Assembly: GCA_965223095.1 (NCBI GenBank)
Contig: OZ244979.1
Coordinates: 868,001 to 932,000 of the forward strand
DNA: 64,000 bases
Direction of reading: 5' to 3'
Source: J054 sp965223095
GTDB lineage: Bacteria; Pseudomonadota; Gammaproteobacteria; Steroidobacterales; GCA-2729495
Positions 8,035 through 17,068 of this stretch are shown here, one piece after another (within the stretch, counting starts at the first letter, position 1; the number at the start of each line of letters is the position of its first letter). The notes under the pieces are model-generated. The model saw nothing but the letters and a program-made list of their open reading frames with translations, ran no database searches and had not been told where the DNA came from. A program made the translations under genes and the position numbers.

Positions 8035-9801
8035 CTAACTCTCATCCGGATGTTCCGGGTCGTAGCCCGTCGCGTGATCAGTACCCGTTGGCACATTCTG
8101 CGGAATAAAATCTTCCGCGGCGCCTGGCACACTATAGTCATAGGCCCAGCGATGTACGACCGGCAAATTCGGCCCCCAATTACCATGATGCGGCGGGTTG
8201 TCGGGCGTTTGCCATTCCAAGGTCGTCGCCCGCCAAGGATTGGGATCGGCCTTTTCACCTTTCCACAAGCTCCACGCCATGTTGAACAGAAACACCACCT
8301 GCACCGCGGCGACCAATAGTGCTGAATAGGTAATGCCGATATTCATTGTTTGCGCGGAATCGGGAATAAACGCGGTATCCCCCATGGCGTAGTAGCGGCG
8401 TGGGATTCCCAGAATGCCTAAATAGTGCATGGGCAAATAGATCGAGTAAGCACCCAAGAAAGTCAGCCAAAAATGCAGCTTGCCCAAGCCGACGTTAAAC
8501 ATTCTCCCGGTCATCTTTGGATACCAATGATAGACCGCGCCAAATAACACCATAATGGGCGAGATGCCCATCACCATATGAAAGTGACCAATCACAAAAT
8601 AGGTATCAGACAGCGGCACATCCACAACAACATTACCCAAGAAAAGGCCTGTTAGCCCGCCGTGGACAAACGTGAAGATAAAGCCGATACAAAACAACAT
8701 GGGCACGGTTAAATGAATATCACCCTTCCACAGGGTCAATACCCAGTTGTAAACTTTAATCGCTGTCGGTACCGCGATAATCAAGGTAGTGGTGGCGAAA
8801 AAGAAACCGAAATAGGGGTTCATGCCACTGACATACATGTGATGAGCCCATACGATAAAGCTTAAACCGCCGATGGCGACGATGGCCCAAACCATTTGCC
8901 GATAGCCGAAAATATTCTTACGAGCATGGGTGCTTAGCAAATCAGAAACGATGCCAAATGCCGGCAGTGCGACGATGTAAACTTCGGGATGCCCAAAAAA
9001 CCAAAAAAGATGTTGGAAAAGAATCGGGCTGCCACCTTCATGCGATGATTGGACGCCGCGATCCAATATCGCCGGCATGAAAAAGCTGGTGTTGATGGTT
9101 GCATCCAAGGCCATCATCACCGCACTCACAAAAAGCGCCGGAAACGCCAACAGACCCAAAATCGTCGCGACGAAAATACCCCACACAGACAAGGGCATGC
9201 GCATCAGAGTCATTCCCCGGCAGCGCGCTTGTAGCACCGTGGTGACGTAGTTAAGGCCGCCCATCGTAAATGCGACGATAAAGATCGCTAAGGAGGCGAG
9301 CATCAAGATTATCCCCGGCCCCGCACCGGGCGTTCCGTCGGTAATGGCCTGGGGCGGATATAAAGTCCAGCCCGCCCCGGTCGGGCCGCCCGGCACGAAG
9401 AAGCTCGCCAGCAAAACTAGCACCGACAGAAAGTAAAACCAGAAGCTCAGCATGTTCATGTACGGAAACACCATGTCTCGCGCACCGCACATCAGCGGAA
9501 TCAAATAATTGCCGAAGCCGCCCAGAAATAGCGCCGTCAGTAGATAAATAACCATGATCATCCCGTGCATGGTGATGAACTGGTAATAATCATAGGGAGC
9601 GATGTACGAGAACGAGTCTGGGAACGCGAGCTGAAGACGCATCATCCCGGACATCACTAGGGCGATGAGGCCAACGAAAACCGCGGTCAAGCCATACTGA
9701 ATCGCAATGACTTTGTGATCCTGGCTCCAGATGTATTTCGTAATGAAGCTTTGTGGATCATGAATCGCTTCATCACGGTCTGCAATTGCAACATATGCCA
9801 T
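8035..9801 (-). CDS. coxN: Cytochrome c oxidase subunit I, second oxidase (CoxN-like)
   Basis: A 588-residue haem-copper oxidase subunit I with about 12 TM helices. The haem/Cu-B core is complete: MHGMIMVIY carries a low-spin haem ligand, WFFGHPEVYIVALPAFG holds the Cu-B His, D-channel Glu and cross-linked Tyr, VWAHHMYVSGM gives the two Cu-B His, and HFHMVM the late haem ligands. GARDMVFPYMN carries the D-channel Asp and VPTAIKVYNW the K-channel Lys, so it is a type A proton-pumping enzyme. It starts at ATG 9801 after a GGAGAC site and lies 36 bases after the fused subunit II gene. Confidence 0.95.
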   Translation of the reverse strand: MAYVAIADRDEAIHDPQSFITKYIWSQDHKVIAIQYGLTAVFVGLIALVMSGMMRLQLAFPDSFSYIAPYDYYQFITMHGMIMVIYLLTALFLGGFGNYLIPLMCGARDMVFPYMNMLSFWFYFLSVLVLLASFFVPGGPTGAGWTLYPPQAITDGTPGAGPGIILMLASLAIFIVAFTMGGLNYVTTVLQARCRGMTLMRMPLSVWGIFVATILGLLAFPALFVSAVMMALDATINTSFFMPAILDRGVQSSHEGGSPILFQHLFWFFGHPEVYIVALPAFGIVSDLLSTHARKNIFGYRQMVWAIVAIGGLSFIVWAHHMYVSGMNPYFGFFFATTTLIIAVPTAIKVYNWVLTLWKGDIHLTVPMLFCIGFIFTFVHGGLTGLFLGNVVVDVPLSDTYFVIGHFHMVMGISPIMVLFGAVYHWYPKMTGRMFNVGLGKLHFWLTFLGAYSIYLPMHYLGILGIPRRYYAMGDTAFIPDSAQTMNIGITYSALLVAAVQVVFLFNMAWSLWKGEKADPNPWRATTLEWQTPDNPPHHGNWGPNLPVVHRWAYDYSVPGAAEDFIPQNVPTGTDHATGYDPEHPDES

Positions 9802-9837
9802 TTGCTTGTCTCCAGGGGAGTTTGTTACGCGATCTAG

Positions 9838-11247
9838 CTACCGCATCGCTGTATCTAATCGCTCAGCTTGGCTAACTCTTTCGGGGCGGGCTGCGGGTAG
9901 CGAATTTACATAGGCAATCAAGTCGTTGATTACCTCGTCGCTCGACAATCGCTTAGCCATGCCTGCCATTTGTACACCGTAAATATCTTTACTGTCTGAG
10001 CCTCGCAAGCCGTCACGGAAATTTCTTAGTTGATCAGCTAAATACCAATCGCTCATCCCCGCCTGCCGGGGCGCGTTGACGGCCCATATTCCTTGGCCAT
10101 TAGAACCGTGGCACGCGGCGCAAGTCTGATAGGTTTTTGCGCCAGCTTGCACATTGCCCGTAATGGTTTGCGGAGCGGGGACGTCCGGTAATGTCTGGAT
10201 GTGTGCAACGACATTGTTGATGGCAGCATCATCGACCAAAGTGGCAGCCATCGCGGCCATTTGCTGCCCGTACACATCTTCTGGATGCGCGCCGCGGTTG
10301 CCCGATTTGTAGTTCGCGAGTTGTCGTTTCAGATACCAGGATTCTTGGCCCGCAAGTTTCGGCGCTTTGAGAGCCTCAATGCCTTCGCCCTCAAACCCGT
10401 GACAGGCGGCGCAGGCTTGATACAAACCCTTGCCGGCGACGAGATTAGGCTCCGGAATCGAGACCGTTTGTGCGTAAGTTGGTTTAGAAGCCAACCAATT
10501 AGCGTAATCTGTTTGCTCATCGACGACGACCCACGCCCGCATTGCGTGATGGGCAACTCCACATAGTTCTTGACAAAGAATTTCGAATTCGCCGGTGCGT
10601 GTTGGTGTTAGCCAGATGTAAGATACTGTACCCGGCACCATATCCATTTTGACCCGAAACTCTGCGACGGCGAAATTGTGCAATACGTCTTTCGAGCGTA
10701 GAAGCAGCTTAACGGGCTGATCTTTCTTGAGATGTAATTCGGGGCTCGAGATTAAAATGTCGTCCTGGCCCGCGGAGTCGTCGGGGTCTATACCAAAAGG
10801 GTTTTCCGGTGAAATCAGGCGGGGATCAACCTTACCCAATTGGGCATCTTCGCCCGGTAAACGGAAGCTCCAGTGCCATTGCTGCCCCAAGACTTCGACG
10901 ATTTCAGCATCATCGGGAACGGTGACCACATCGTTCCAAACGACAAGTCCCGGGGCCAATAACCCAGCGACGCCGATCGTAGTAATAGCGGTGAGTATGA
11001 TCTCAAGTTTTTTGTTCTCGGGTTCATAGGCAGCTTTTTGGCCCTTCTTATGGCGAAAACGCCAGACACAATAGGCCAGAAATAGATTGACCAAGATAAA
11101 AACAATGCCCGTCACCCAGAAGGTTATATTGACGGTTGTGTCGATGCTGCCCCAGTTAGATGCAATTGGGGTGAAGTACCAGGGGCTTAGAAAATGAAAG
11201 GCGACGGATCCAATGATCAATAGGACAACTACGACTGCTATCGCCAT
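9838..11247 (-). CDS. coxM: Cytochrome c oxidase subunit II fused to two cytochrome c domains (CoxM-like)
   Basis: At 469 residues this is far longer than a plain subunit II. Two N-terminal TM helices are followed by a cupredoxin domain with intact Cu-A ligands: His in LHNFAVAEFRVKMDMVPG (core LHNFAVAEFR) and CQELCGVAHHAM. Two tandem class I cytochrome c domains follow, with haem sites CAACH at about residues 280 and 380. They appear to be internal duplicates (YQACAACHG... and YQTCAACHG...), with Met axial-ligand candidates in VYGQQMAAMA and IYGVQMAGMA. The fusion suggests a caa3-like oxidase that receives electrons through its own bound cytochromes. First gene of its operon. Confidence 0.93.
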   Translation of the reverse strand: MAIAVVVVLLIIGSVAFHFLSPWYFTPIASNWGSIDTTVNITFWVTGIVFILVNLFLAYCVWRFRHKKGQKAAYEPENKKLEIILTAITTIGVAGLLAPGLVVWNDVVTVPDDAEIVEVLGQQWHWSFRLPGEDAQLGKVDPRLISPENPFGIDPDDSAGQDDILISSPELHLKKDQPVKLLLRSKDVLHNFAVAEFRVKMDMVPGTVSYIWLTPTRTGEFEILCQELCGVAHHAMRAWVVVDEQTDYANWLASKPTYAQTVSIPEPNLVAGKGLYQACAACHGFEGEGIEALKAPKLAGQESWYLKRQLANYKSGNRGAHPEDVYGQQMAAMAATLVDDAAINNVVAHIQTLPDVPAPQTITGNVQAGAKTYQTCAACHGSNGQGIWAVNAPRQAGMSDWYLADQLRNFRDGLRGSDSKDIYGVQMAGMAKRLSSDEVINDLIAYVNSLPAARPERVSQAERLDTAMR

Positions 11248-11312
11248 ACACCCGTACCTCTCAATACATAGGGCGGAATTAACCGCGCTTTCTTAAACCA
11301 CGCAGCTAAACC

Positions 11313-11891
11313 CTAGCTGTTTGAATCTTGCAGAGACGCTTCCTGTTGGTCGCGTCTTCGTCTGCGCCGCACGACGCCGAATGGATTAATGAAATGTCGA
11401 TCCGTCGCAACATGCTGGGCTTCAGGATGACGCTGGCCCATCATGGTCTTGACAACATCTTCTAATTCTTTTTTTGCGTAAATCAATATCAGATATTTAC
11501 CGGCATCGAGCGCATCTGCAAATGGCTCTATCTTCTTATTCTGTTTAGAGACCCCATACAAGCCACCTTCCCAGCTGCCGAACAAAGTCCAAAATACAAC
11601 AACTGAGACCAGCGCAATTGCCGGTACAACATCGCCAAAGGGTTTAAGCCACATCAATAGGCCGACACAGATAACGCCAACGATAAAACCGATATTGGCG
11701 CCGATTAGCCCGCCACGGACAATATCGCGGGTTTCAATGTAGTTGCTCGAGTGAATTTGTTCTTTTTTTAATCCCGCCTTGTCTTGCGAGATAACGTGGA
11801 GCAACCAATCTTCTACGCCCACATCATGTAGATCGTCAGAGATCTGATGAGTGCTGTCCAATGTCGGAGCAAGGTAGTAGAGGCACTTCAA
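11313..11891 (-). CDS. Membrane protein with glycine-rich helix pair (DUF1269-like), unknown function
   Basis: A 192-residue protein of uncertain family. An N-terminal ferredoxin-like segment (LHDVGVEDWLLHVISQD) precedes two adjacent TM helices with small residues (RGGLIGANIGFIVGVICVG and IALVSVVVFWTLFG), then a cytoplasmic tail ending in a basic run of seven Arg. This layout resembles DUF1269-type proteins often labelled general stress or magnesium-transporter-like. A TTG at 11897 opens the frame, but the second TTG at 11891 is seven bases from an AGGTGG site and is preferred. It sits between the two oxidase operons on their strand; any link to respiration is only positional. Confidence 0.65.
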   Translation of the reverse strand: MKCLYYLAPTLDSTHQISDDLHDVGVEDWLLHVISQDKAGLKKEQIHSSNYIETRDIVRGGLIGANIGFIVGVICVGLLMWLKPFGDVVPAIALVSVVVFWTLFGSWEGGLYGVSKQNKKIEPFADALDAGKYLILIYAKKELEDVVKTMMGQRHPEAQHVATDRHFINPFGVVRRRRRRDQQEASLQDSNS

Positions 11892-12163
11892 CGACAATCC
11901 ACCTATTTTCCAGTTTAGATATTCCTACCATACCAGCACTTTTTGCGCGCGTGAAGGGTGGGAGCGGCGGGAAAAGCGCCGCTAGCCGCTAGCTGTGCCG
12001 CGATTACCCCGCTTAGTATTAGCCACTTTTTGCCTAGATCGGCAAAAGCCTATTTTTCTTATCGGGCGTTCGCACAGCGGGCTAGGCGAAAGTAAATGCC
12101 GGACAAATTCTGCCCTCGGCACCGCCTGGGGCCGACCGACCGAGGCCGTGTAGCTGCTGTTCT

Positions 12164-12766
12164 TTAGCCAATTCGGGACACGCGCAAGAGCTTTTGTAAA
12201 TCTGTGTGCATCTCGCGCATTCCAGTACCCTGGGGAAATCGTAGCAGTAGATTGCCCAAGGGATCGACCAGCATAACGTCTCCCGGCGCGTGGGCGCCCA
12301 TTGCAGTCAGCAGCGCGCCGTGACCCGGGTGTTGCTGAGTAATACTTTTCAATTCGAGAGCCTTCTCGCCCACGGGGTTCGGCGGCTGGGCTAGCTTGTC
12401 CATTGCAAACCAAATTCGCTGAACCCGGTCACGATCTTTGCCGAGCGCCTTCCACACTTGTCCGGTTTCTCGAATGGCCGTCGCGCAGGGGTCGCCGCAC
12501 TGATCGGGAACTAGAATCATCAATGACCAGGTACCGCGCAGGGATGGTGTGTCTGGGCCCCCTTTGAATGCTTCAAGCGGCAGTGGCCTGACGGGTTCGA
12601 AAAGTTCGCCGTTTACCGAAAGTGCCTCTGGCGTCCAAAGATTGCCGTAGTAAAGAATAAAAGCCAGCAGCAATGGCCCGAGAAATAGCCCGGCGATAGA
12701 CACGAGCATCCAGCGATTTCGATTGCGTTGCCGCTTATCCGCGCGACTGTCTGTTGTGTTAGTCAT
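12164..12766 (-). CDS. SCO1/thioredoxin-fold-like membrane protein of the cox locus
   Basis: A 200-residue protein with a basic N-terminus, one TM helix (LVSIAGLFLGPLLLAFILYY), and a periplasmic domain containing LMILVPDQCGDPCATAI. The CxxxC spacing at about residue 98 resembles the copper/thiol motif of SCO proteins. The His expected in SCO copper chaperones is not obvious, so copper binding is unproven. It overlaps surf1 by 8 bases and is transcribed with it. Proteins of this type are common beside surf1 in gammaproteobacterial cox loci, and a role in Cu-A or redox assembly is inferred from that. Confidence 0.72.
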   Translation of the reverse strand: MTNTTDSRADKRQRNRNRWMLVSIAGLFLGPLLLAFILYYGNLWTPEALSVNGELFEPVRPLPLEAFKGGPDTPSLRGTWSLMILVPDQCGDPCATAIRETGQVWKALGKDRDRVQRIWFAMDKLAQPPNPVGEKALELKSITQQHPGHGALLTAMGAHAPGDVMLVDPLGNLLLRFPQGTGMREMHTDLQKLLRVSRIG

Positions 12767-13478
12767 ATTTTTTCTTTGTATTTAGGGCCAGGTAAATCAC
12801 CACACCAGCAACCAAGAAACTGAACCACTGAATCGCGTAACCCAGATTCGTTTCAGGGCCGCGAATATTGGGGCGCCAGTCGCGAAGATAGCCATCAGCG
12901 GCTTGGCTATCTAGTAGCAGTTGAAAATTTGGTACCGCGTAGCCCAGATGGCCTGCCAAGTCCTCCGTCGTGGGAAATAGTAGAACTCTTGGCCAAGACT
13001 GCGGGGTTGGCAGTTCGCTCACGAGACGAATTCCGGGTCGTTGAAACCGATCAATACGGGCACGGATGGTTCGGCGTTTCTGACTGACATCGATATTCGG
13101 TAAGGCACGCCGATCTTTTCCGGCCGGTAGCCAGCCTCGGTTCACTAGTACGGCGCCGCGGTTGGTCAGCAATGGCGTTAACACCTGATAGCCGGCCTGA
13201 CCGTCGTGAACTATGCTGTCGAGTAAGAATTGATGAACTGTATCGTAGTGGCCAGATAGCGAGATATAGCGGTATCGTTGCTTCAGGGCCTCAGCATTTG
13301 TTGGCAGATAGTCAATAGCTTGTGCGGATTCACGGCGGTCATAGTCTTCAAATAAGCTGCGCTTCTCTTCCGCTCTACCCAATTGCCAATATCCTGCGAT
13401 TGCGAACAGGCTGCTCGAAATAATCACCAGCGCGGTGGCCCACCAGGGCGGGTGGAATGTTAAGCTGAATATCTTCAT
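12759..13478 (-). CDS. SURF1 family cytochrome oxidase assembly protein
   Basis: A 239-residue SURF1/Shy1 family protein involved in haem A delivery to subunit I. It has the typical two terminal TM helices: WWATALVIISSSLFAIAGYWQLGRAEEK at the start (core GYWQLGRAEEK) and YAIQWFSFLVAGVVIYLALN at the end. Family blocks GHYD, GYQVLTPL, VLVNRGWLP and NLGYAIQWF are all present, and the length is normal. The ATG at 13478 lies only a few bases from the start region of the divergent DUF2909 gene, so the promoters of the two must overlap. Confidence 0.93.
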   Translation of the reverse strand: MKIFSLTFHPPWWATALVIISSSLFAIAGYWQLGRAEEKRSLFEDYDRRESAQAIDYLPTNAEALKQRYRYISLSGHYDTVHQFLLDSIVHDGQAGYQVLTPLLTNRGAVLVNRGWLPAGKDRRALPNIDVSQKRRTIRARIDRFQRPGIRLVSELPTPQSWPRVLLFPTTEDLAGHLGYAVPNFQLLLDSQAADGYLRDWRPNIRGPETNLGYAIQWFSFLVAGVVIYLALNTKKKYD

Positions 13479-13484
13479 AGCAAG

Positions 13485-13715
13485 TTGACTCAGATTGAAA
13501 TCGTGTTTGTCAAAATTACTATTCTTATTTTCTTGATGGCCATTGTCGCCAGCATGGGTTCCAGCCTCTATTTTCTTGCTAAAGACGGCCAGGAATCAAA
13601 GCGAATGGTCAAGGCTCTAACCCTACGTGTCGCGTTGTCGGTAGCGGGCTTTATTTTGTTGTTTATTGCTTGGTACAGCGGTCTGATTCAGCCGCATGAT
13701 GCGCTACCGCAATAG
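13485..13715 (+). CDS. Twin transmembrane protein, DUF2909 family
   Basis: A protein of up to 76 residues with two TM helices (ITILIFLMAIVASMGSSLYF and VALSVAGFILLFIAWYSG) joined by a polar loop KDGQESKRMVKALTLR. This matches the small DUF2909 family encoded beside SURF1 in gammaproteobacteria; its function is not established. The frame opens at TTG 13485, and GTG 13503 would give a protein starting right before the first helix, closer to usual family length; neither has a strong ribosome site. It is the only plus-strand gene inside the cox locus. Confidence 0.8.
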   Translation: MTQIEIVFVKITILIFLMAIVASMGSSLYFLAKDGQESKRMVKALTLRVALSVAGFILLFIAWYSGLIQPHDALPQ

Positions 13716-13834
13716 ATGCAATGTTAAGCAGCGACCATACAAGTCACTACGAATAAGTTTGGTGGCCCAATACACATTCCGCCCAGGGTCAACGAGGCGA
13801 AATTTTAATTTTGCGGCAGGTCTCGCTGTTTACA

Positions 13835-14698
13835 TCAAATCCAGTAAACGAAGACGAACAAGATCAACCAAACTACGTCGACAAAATGCCAGTACCAAGC
13901 GACACCCTCAAAGGCAAAATGCTTCGTCTCGGTAAAATGCCCCCGCAAGCAGCGAATTAGAATGACGGTCAGCATGATGGCGCCAATGGTGACATGCATC
14001 CCATGGAACCCGGTCAACATGAAGAACGTTGATCCATAAATTCCACTGCCTAAAGTGAGATTAAGATCTTGATAAGCATGAATGTATTCGCCGGCTTGAA
14101 AGCCTAGAAAAATAAAGCCCAGCAATACCGTTAACGCCAGAAAAATATTTAAGATTTTTCGGTTGTTTTCTTTTAATGCATGATGCGCGATGGTTATCGT
14201 GACACCACTTGTCAGCAAGATAGCCGTATTTAGCGCCGGAATACCCCAGGCGCCGATGGTGCTAAATTCGCCGCCGATATTTCCCGGGCCGTTGCTAGGC
14301 CAAATATTATTAAATCCTTCCCAAAGATAAAGATTGGTATAGACTTTGTCGCCTTCGCCGCCAAGCCAGGGAAGCGATAGTTGCCGCGCATAAAATAGCG
14401 CGCCGAAAAATACCGCGAAAAACATAATTTCGGAAAAGATAAACCAGAGCATACCCAGGCGAAAAGAGGCATCCACTTGTCTGTTGTAGATACCGTTTTC
14501 GCTTTCGCCGATAACTTCTCCAAACCAGAGAAACATCATCGTTACGATTACGGCGATCCCGGCTAGCGAGACTATGATGGCGCTACCACCATTTAGATAA
14601 ATCGACACGCCGATAAACAAGAAAAACATGCCGATGGAGACAAGAATCGGCCAGCTGGTACCGTGGGGAATGTAGTACTTGTTTTGGCTATGTTCCAT
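13835..14698 (-). CDS. ctaE: Cytochrome c oxidase subunit III (aa3 oxidase)
   Basis: A 287-residue, seven-TM subunit III of the main aa3 oxidase. It starts MEHSQNKYYIPHGTSWPI, and family text includes LGMLWFIFSEIMFFAVFFGALFYAR (core FIFSEIMFFAVFF with the conserved Glu), ITIAHHALKE, GFHGMHVTIGA and the closing WYWHFVDVVWLILF. The frame opens at 14716, but the ATG at 14698 matches family starts and is preferred. It lies 17 bases after ctaG on the same strand. Confidence 0.94.
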   Translation of the reverse strand: MEHSQNKYYIPHGTSWPILVSIGMFFLFIGVSIYLNGGSAIIVSLAGIAVIVTMMFLWFGEVIGESENGIYNRQVDASFRLGMLWFIFSEIMFFAVFFGALFYARQLSLPWLGGEGDKVYTNLYLWEGFNNIWPSNGPGNIGGEFSTIGAWGIPALNTAILLTSGVTITIAHHALKENNRKILNIFLALTVLLGFIFLGFQAGEYIHAYQDLNLTLGSGIYGSTFFMLTGFHGMHVTIGAIMLTVILIRCLRGHFTETKHFAFEGVAWYWHFVDVVWLILFVFVYWI

Positions 14699-14715
14699 GA
14701 ATGCTCGTCCTTGCA

Positions 14716-15273
14716 TTAACCGTTGTCGCCGGTCTTAAGGGCAACTTGGCTGTTGTCAAAAAAAGTATACGAGAGGGTTACGCGGTCGATATGTCGGGGC
14801 AATTGAGGGTCGACCATGAACCGAAGGCCCATATCACGTCCCTCCCCGGGAGCGAATTCTTGCGCCGTAAAACAAAAACATTCAACTTTTTTGAAGTATT
14901 TGTTTGCAGTGCCCGGCGCAATGCTAGGCACCGCACGGGCCGTTCTGAATCCATCCACAAGATTGCGGGCAAAATACGTAGTGTCATAGTACTTGCCTGG
15001 TACGACTTCAATGCTGGCACGTTCGGGTCTAAATTCCCACGGCGCATATTGATTCAAGGTGGCTACGAATTCGACGGTAATAATTCGATTCACATCCGGT
15101 GTTTCATCAGCCAGCGCTGCGGCCACGGGGGTCCCCGTACGAGTGCCTATGCCGGTAATCTCACAAAACACGTCGTACAAAGGGACGAGTAAATATCCGA
15201 ATCCGAACATACCAGCGGCAAGCAGCACAAGTTTGCCAGCAAGTAGTCGTTTATCGGCCCGAGTAGATGTCAT
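14716..15273 (-). CDS. ctaG: Cytochrome c oxidase assembly protein CtaG (Cox11)
   Basis: A 185-residue Cox11-family copper chaperone that inserts Cu-B into subunit I. It has one N-terminal TM anchor (LVLLAAGMFGFGYLLVPLYDVF), the signature YDVFCEITG, and the copper-binding CFCF motif in KVECFCFTAQEF at about residue 131. Length is normal. Its ATG overlaps the TGA stop of the 38-codon gene upstream (ATGA), indicating translational coupling. Confidence 0.95.
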   Translation of the reverse strand: MTSTRADKRLLAGKLVLLAAGMFGFGYLLVPLYDVFCEITGIGTRTGTPVAAALADETPDVNRIITVEFVATLNQYAPWEFRPERASIEVVPGKYYDTTYFARNLVDGFRTARAVPSIAPGTANKYFKKVECFCFTAQEFAPGEGRDMGLRFMVDPQLPRHIDRVTLSYTFFDNSQVALKTGDNG

Positions 15274-15386
15274 GTCCGTAATGCCGTGGTGACAATAAAG
15301 CTTAAATAAAACCCAAGTGCTATCAGACCCAACAGAAACGCCGTTCGCCTTCCTTGTTTTCGCTGCTGATTATCTATTTCTTTCAT
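15270..15386 (-). CDS. Cytochrome oxidase small assembly-type membrane peptide, 38 residues
   Basis: A 38-codon gene: ATG at 15386, TGA at 15272-15270 overlapping the ctaG start as ATGA. The peptide has a polar, basic N-terminus (MKEIDNQQRKQGRRT) and a single TM helix (AFLLGLIALGFYLSFIV) ending TTALRT. Gammaproteobacterial cox loci commonly encode such a single-helix peptide between ctaD and ctaG, sometimes annotated as cytochrome oxidase small assembly protein. Position, overlap and composition make this a real gene rather than chance; the function is inferred from context. Confidence 0.82.
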   Translation of the reverse strand: MKEIDNQQRKQGRRTAFLLGLIALGFYLSFIVTTALRT

Positions 15387-15409
15387 TTGCAACACGCGTC
15401 AGTATGCGG

Positions 15410-16996
15410 TTACTTAACCGTGGGTGCTTCTTCAAAACTATGGTATGGGGCTGGAGACGGCAGGGTCCATTCCAAGCCTTCGGCGCCGTCCCAGACTTGT
15501 GCTGATGCTTTCTCACCGCCGCGCACGCACTTGATAGCGACGTAAACCAGCAGCAGTTGAGCAAAACCAAATCCAAATGCGCCAACACTTGAGATGGCAT
15601 TAAAATCTGTAAATTGGGTTGCATAATCGGGAATTCGTCGAGGCATGCCTGCCAAACCAACAAAATGCTGAGGGAAGAATGTCACGTTGACGAATATGGC
15701 AGAAAGCCAAAAATGCCATTTTCCGAGGGTTTCGTCGTACATGTTGCCGGTCCATTTCGGTAGCCAGTAATAGGCGCCGGCGATTGCCGCGAACAGCGCA
15801 CCCGGAACCAGTACGTAGTGAAAGTGTGCCACCACAAAATAGGAATCGTGATATTGGAAATCCGCCGGGACTATGGCCAACATCAAGCCAGAGAATCCAC
15901 CGATGGTAAATAAAAACAAAAAGGCGAGAGCAAATAGCATCGGCGTTTCAAAACTTAGTGAGCCTTGCCACATTGTCGATGTCCAATTAAAAACTTTTAC
16001 GCCGGTTGGGACTGCGATCAACATCGTGGACAGCATAAAAAACATTTCGCCCGTCAGCGGCATGCCGACGGTAAACATGTGATGAGCCCACACCACGAAA
16101 GACAGGAACGCGATACTGCCGGTCGCAAAAACCATGGCGTCATAGCCAAATAGGGGTTTGCGAGAAAATGTGGGAATAATCTGCGAGATAATGCCGAACG
16201 CCGGCAGAATAATGATGTAGACCTCGGGATGGCCGAAAAACCAAAACACATGCTGAAATAAAACGGGATCGCCGCCACCGGCTGCCTGAAAAAAGCTCGT
16301 ACCGAAAAAGGCGTCTGTCAGAAGCATTGTTACGCCGCCTGCCAGCACTGGCATCACGGCTATCAACAAATAGGCTGTAATCAGCCACGTCCAGACAAAC
16401 AGCGGCATTTTCATCAAGGTCATGCCTGGGGCGCGCATGTTCAATATCGTTACGATGATATTGATGGCTCCCATTATTGATGAGATGCCCAAAAGATGAA
16501 CGGCGAAAATCGTATAGGGCAGCGCATTACCCGTTTGCAGCACGAGTGGGGGATATAGGGTCCAGCCTGATGCCGGCGCGCCGCCTTCCATGAATAAGGT
16601 AGAGAGCAACATGACACCCGCAAAGGGCAATATCCAAAAAGACCAATTGTTTAGCCTGGGTAAGGCCATATCCGGCGCTCCGATCATCATCGGTAGCATC
16701 CAGTTTGCGAAGCCCACGAAGGCAGGCATGATCATGCCGAACACCATGATCAAGGCATGCAGCGTGGTCATTTGGTTAAAGAAGTCTGGGTTTACAAACT
16801 GTAGTCCCGGTTCAAACAGCTCCGCGCGAATGATCAACGCCATCAAGCCGCCGACGAAAAGCATGCTGAGGGCAAACACTAAATATAGTGTGCCGATATC
16901 TTTATGGTTGGTGGTGGTGATCCAACGCATCAACCCCCCTGCGGGAGCATGTTCTTCGTGATGGTCATGATCGTCGTAGACCGTGCTGGCACTCAT
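15410..16996 (-). CDS. ctaD: Cytochrome c oxidase subunit I (aa3 oxidase)
   Basis: A 528-residue subunit I with about 12 TM helices. Core residues are present: LHALIMVFGM, GAPDMALPRLNNWSFW (D-channel Asp), WFFGHPEVYIIILPAFG (Cu-B His, Glu, cross-linked Tyr), VWAHHMFTVGM (Cu-B His pair), VPTGVKVFNW (K-channel Lys) and HFHYVLV. It is therefore a canonical A1-type proton-pumping aa3 oxidase. The ATG at 16996 lies 72 bases after ctaC. Compared with the second subunit I at 8035-9801 it is 60 residues shorter. Confidence 0.97.
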   Translation of the reverse strand: MSASTVYDDHDHHEEHAPAGGLMRWITTTNHKDIGTLYLVFALSMLFVGGLMALIIRAELFEPGLQFVNPDFFNQMTTLHALIMVFGMIMPAFVGFANWMLPMMIGAPDMALPRLNNWSFWILPFAGVMLLSTLFMEGGAPASGWTLYPPLVLQTGNALPYTIFAVHLLGISSIMGAINIIVTILNMRAPGMTLMKMPLFVWTWLITAYLLIAVMPVLAGGVTMLLTDAFFGTSFFQAAGGGDPVLFQHVFWFFGHPEVYIIILPAFGIISQIIPTFSRKPLFGYDAMVFATGSIAFLSFVVWAHHMFTVGMPLTGEMFFMLSTMLIAVPTGVKVFNWTSTMWQGSLSFETPMLFALAFLFLFTIGGFSGLMLAIVPADFQYHDSYFVVAHFHYVLVPGALFAAIAGAYYWLPKWTGNMYDETLGKWHFWLSAIFVNVTFFPQHFVGLAGMPRRIPDYATQFTDFNAISSVGAFGFGFAQLLLVYVAIKCVRGGEKASAQVWDGAEGLEWTLPSPAPYHSFEEAPTVK

Positions 16997-17068
16997 TCTT
17001 GGTAACTCCGTCTCAGCCGCTTAGATGCAAGGCCGTGTTGGTTCTTGATATCCCGTTACACCGATGGC

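Noticed and set aside
11963..11983. Hairpin AGCGGCG/CGCCGCT in the gap before the SCO-like gene's 3' end.
   Set aside because: The stem is good but no T-run follows on either strand, and the position fits no transcript end well.
12028..12047. Inverted repeat TTTTGCC/GGCAAAA.
   Set aside because: It could be a weak terminator of the surf1 transcript on minus, but it is over 100 bases past the stop and lacks a clear U-tract.
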